A stretch of 64,000 nt of DNA, taken from NCBI RefSeq assembly GCF_003075435.1, contig NZ_QCZJ01000007.1, forward strand, positions 62,001 through 126,000, in the 5' to 3' direction. Shown here one piece after another: positions 61,554 to 64,000 of the stretch (its first letter is position 1; every line of letters starts with the position of its first letter). This DNA comes from Terrimonas sp. (GTDB lineage: Bacteria; Bacteroidota; Bacteroidia; Chitinophagales; Chitinophagaceae). A program made the translations under genes and the position numbers. Below the pieces are notes generated by a model, which saw only the letters and a program-made list of their open reading frames with translations, searched no databases and was not told where the DNA came from.

Positions 61554-64000
61554 TTATTGCTGCACCGTAAGCAGGTATGCGATCAGTGCATTATATTCAT
61601 CCTGCGGAAGAATAGTACCAAACTGATCCGGCATTAATGTATATTTTGACGCCTTTTTTTCCGCTACATCTTTCTGGGCTACAGAAAATTCTTTGCCTGA
61701 CGCGTCTGCATATATGGTTGCAGCGCCTTCTTCACGTCTGAATAAACCGGTCAATACTTTGCCGTCTTTCAATTTAATATTATAACTGCGGAATGACTCA
61801 GAGATATTCCTGTTGGGATCCAGTATTTTTTCTGAAAGAGACTGAACACCCCATTTGCCTACACTATTCAATTGTGGGCCAATCATTCCGCCACCATCAT
61901 CACCAATGCTATGACAGGGCGAACAATTTCTCGTGAACACGGTTCTGCCAACCTCAGGTGATGGCGCTGGTTTTGCCGCATGAAATGCCGCTACCCTTTC
62001 CGCAATCAACGCCTGCCTTTCTTTATTTACATCTTCAAGATTAGCGGTAAGTTCTTTAAGCAAAGCCTGCTGCCTGGCTGAAATATTTAAATGCAATCGC
62101 TCTTCTACTTTTGGTTGTATCAGCACCCGTGCAAATATTTCACCTTTTCTTACCTTATCAAACAGCATATCTTTTCCCGCACCGGTGCCTGCAAGTGCAA
62201 CCGCTATGCTTTGCTGTAATTCAGGCTCAGGATTTTTTATTCCCGCCAGTATATTAGCTGAGGTTGTTTCTGTGAATTCTCCCAGCGTATTAACAATATC
62301 TCTTTTAAAATCTATATCGGTTCCTGCATTTTGAATAAGCACCCCGGCTAATGGAGCGTTTTTATGCATATTTAGTTTTAATAAGGCGCGAAGTGCAGTT
62401 GTTCTTACATCATTCTTATTGGCAGTATCTTTTGCAATTTTAACCAGTTTCGGCGTTACGCTCTGCAGCTTATACCTGCCTGCCATATCCATTGCAAATT
62501 TTTGCTTATTGATCTGCAAACCATCACCTGCAATTTTACTGCCTTCTATATTATCCAAAACACTGATCGCCATTTTTTTACCCCATTCATTGAACTGGGC
62601 AGTTTCTTTTCCTCCTCTTCGCACTATACCATCCTGTATGCTTTTAAAAATGGTATAATCAAGATCAGCGTCTTTATTTCCTTTTTCTATTCCCGCAGTA
62701 ATAACAGCATCAAGCTGAGTGTCAGGAATAAACCTGGACATATGCATAAATACCTTAGGGAACTCATCTTTAGATACATCATTATCCCTGATATAGTTAT
62801 ACAGGAAGCTGGCTGATGCAGGCGTTTGCACACCCACAAGCACAGTAGCCAAAACCGCCGCGTCTTCATTTTTCCATTGTTTTCCCGCCATCTCCTTCAT
62901 CAAAAATTCATGGCGCAATAAATTACGCAGGCAAAGCCTGATCGTGTAGATCATATGCGTATCAGAGTCTTCTACCTTCTTCCTGAAAGCGATCAACCTG
63001 CCTACAGCATCAGCATTCACATACCTGCCCATTAGCTCTACGGCTGCTCTGCGCACATGTACATCTTTATCATCAAGCGCAGCAGTTATTAAGGGATATA
63101 ACGCGGATAAAGTATCTTTCTGTTCACTTAATACACGCATAGCATGTAATCGTATAACAGGATCAGCGTGAGTAGCCGAAGATCTTATAATATCATCCGG
63201 CAAGGCATGCAACCTGTGCAATACCCACAAACTATGCACGTACTGCCTGGTGGTAGCATCTTTCTTTTGCAACATAGCTTTTGCAGGCTCAACCGCATCT
63301 ATTCCTATCCTGTCGGTAAGTTGGTTAGCAGCTTCTATTCTTATCTTAATGTTATCAGCGTTCAATGCGGCAAAGAGCTCTTTTGCTGTGGCGGTTGACA
63401 GATCCTGTTTTTTATTGGATTGCCCCTTGTAGGTTATACGCCATATCCTTCCTCGTATCCTGTCGCGTTTTGGATGATCGAGCGGTACTTCATAATGACC
63501 GATAATACTGTTATAAAAATCTGCAATGTAAATGGCGCCATCAGGTCCGAGCTTTACATCTACAGGTCTGAACCAGGGATCTTCACTTAATACAAAATCT
63601 GCCTCGCGTTTACCTACCGGCGTAGAACCTTTAAATGAAAATGAATTCCTGTATACCCTTGATGCTACCACATCACCCATAAATAGGTTTTTGCGATATG
63701 CTTCAGGGAATAATACATCTGCATAATAGGCAAGTCCGGCTAAAGCGGTGGCTTCATTTTCAAACGGCTTCATATCCGGAGCAAAACCCATTCCTTCTTC
63801 TTTGCCCCATTGAGAATAATCGCCGCCCCTGATCAATTGATATAAAGGCGAAGTATGACAGTCTGTTGAATACAGGTAACCCAACTCATCAAAGGCAAGA
63901 CCAAACGGGTTAATCCTTCCGGCAGTATGATGTTCAATGCGGCTGCCGTCAGCTTTAAAACGAATGGTATTACCTGAAACCAGGTGAATGCTGTCACCAT
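61554..64000 (-). CDS. PVC-type heme-binding/HEAT-repeat dehydrogenase-like protein (5' end outside window)
   Basis: The minus-strand frame is open to the window edge, so the start is missing; an internal TTG at 63884 is not the start. It has the dehydrogenase beta-propeller end (DGAIYIADFYNSIIGHYEVP, GRIWRI), ~350 residues of HEAT-like helices (HVRRAAVELMGRYV, IRLHAMRVLSEQ) and a C-terminal c-type cytochrome domain with CSPCH (CxxCH) followed by GPQLNSVG and Met ligand candidates. It should be a periplasmic heme protein that moves electrons from an oxidised substrate. It is a paralogue of the protein at 1-2403. Substrate unknown. Confidence 0.88.
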   Translation of the reverse strand, partial: GDSIHLVSGNTIRFKADGSRIEHHTAGRINPFGLAFDELGYLYSTDCHTSPLYQLIRGGDYSQWGKEEGMGFAPDMKPFENEATALAGLAYYADVLFPEAYRKNLFMGDVVASRVYRNSFSFKGSTPVGKREADFVLSEDPWFRPVDVKLGPDGAIYIADFYNSIIGHYEVPLDHPKRDRIRGRIWRITYKGQSNKKQDLSTATAKELFAALNADNIKIRIEAANQLTDRIGIDAVEPAKAMLQKKDATTRQYVHSLWVLHRLHALPDDIIRSSATHADPVIRLHAMRVLSEQKDTLSALYPLITAALDDKDVHVRRAAVELMGRYVNADAVGRLIAFRKKVEDSDTHMIYTIRLCLRNLLRHEFLMKEMAGKQWKNEDAAVLATVLVGVQTPASASFLYNYIRDNDVSKDEFPKVFMHMSRFIPDTQLDAVITAGIEKGNKDADLDYTIFKSIQDGIVRRGGKETAQFNEWGKKMAISVLDNIEGSKIAGDGLQINKQKFAMDMAGRYKLQSVTPKLVKIAKDTANKNDVRTTALRALLKLNMHKNAPLAGVLIQNAGTDIDFKRDIVNTLGEFTETTSANILAGIKNPEPELQQSIAVALAGTGAGKDMLFDKVRKGEIFARVLIQPKVEERLHLNISARQQALLKELTANLEDVNKERQALIAERVAAFHAAKPAPSPEVGRTVFTRNCSPCHSIGDDGGGMIGPQLNSVGKWGVQSLSEKILDPNRNISESFRSYNIKLKDGKVLTGLFRREEGAATIYADASGKEFSVAQKDVAEKKASKYTLMPDQFGTILPQDEYNALIAYLLTVQQ

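Noticed and set aside
1-64000. CRISPR arrays, diversity-generating retroelement (reverse transcriptase plus template/variable repeats), rRNA operon
   Set aside because: None seen. The heptad arrays have no spacers and no cas genes, and the four-helix-bundle gene has no reverse transcriptase nearby.

Overview
The window looks like chromosomal DNA from a Bacteroidota bacterium, most likely Chitinophagaceae or a close relative. Supporting signs are the A+T-rich code, Bacteroidota-type promoter elements (TTTG / TAnnTTTG), SusC-like TonB-dependent receptors with N-terminal carboxypeptidase-regulatory-like domains, a type IX secretion sorting domain, an IS982-type element, YcxB and DUF892 proteins, and a 23S-IVP-type four-helix-bundle protein. 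All identifications come from reading the sequence; no database search was run.

Layout. 1-9.8 kb: a secreted PVC-type dehydrogenase/HEAT protein (3' end cut by the window edge), a GNAT gene broken by one stop codon, two large secreted proteins of uncertain enzymology, an IS982 element and a Tat-exported phosphoesterase. 9.9-12.8 kb: housekeeping genes (aspartate kinase, orphan ABC ATPase, FKBP isomerase). 12.87-16.5 kb: tRNA-Leu(CAG) followed by a decayed tyrosine integrase, an exported beta-carbonic anhydrase lipoprotein, a Pr6Pr membrane protein and an AraC remnant, which reads as the scar of an integrative element. 16.6-27.8 kb: a sigma-54 activator with three GAF domains, a candidate -24/-12 promoter, and a co-directional run of small-molecule and redox genes (MazG-like, three alpha/beta hydrolases, NmrA-like and SDR oxidoreductases, YCII, AhpD-like, peroxiredoxin, DsbA-like). 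27.8-30.5 kb: gene fragments (Crp/Fnr tail, T9SS sorting domain, IS200 TnpA) around an agmatine-deiminase-like lipoprotein. 30.5-33.2 kb: katE catalase and a DUF892 stress protein. 33.9-36.9 kb: a block with an Mrr-type nuclease gene and a YcxB gene, each bracketed by its own short inverted repeat, the whole block bracketed by a 14-bp direct repeat.

37.0-45.0 kb: a TetR-controlled TolC/HlyD/ABC-2 efflux operon of the YbhGFSR type with two separate ATPases. Two matching palindromes, one before tetR and one before tolC, are the likely TetR operators. Six consecutive genes after tolC are each preceded by an inverted pair of heptanucleotide arrays, and a four-helix-bundle gene sits inside the operon. 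Unrelated heptad inverted arrays recur at 46.85 and 53.95 kb. 45.0-56.4 kb: a broken metallo-beta-lactamase-fold gene, a Na/Pi symporter, a two-component system, an LTA-synthase-like sulfatase, a TonB receptor, a PAP2 phosphatase, half an EamA transporter and an AraC regulator. 56.6-61.2 kb (minus strand): a siderophore TonB receptor, a small membrane protein and a PepSY reductase-like protein, probably an iron-acquisition operon. 61.55-64 kb: a second PVC-type heme-binding/HEAT protein running off the edge.

The observations I consider most worth follow-up are the heptad inverted arrays placed gene by gene in the efflux operon, the cassette-like Mrr/YcxB block, and the sigma-54 activator with its putative target cluster.
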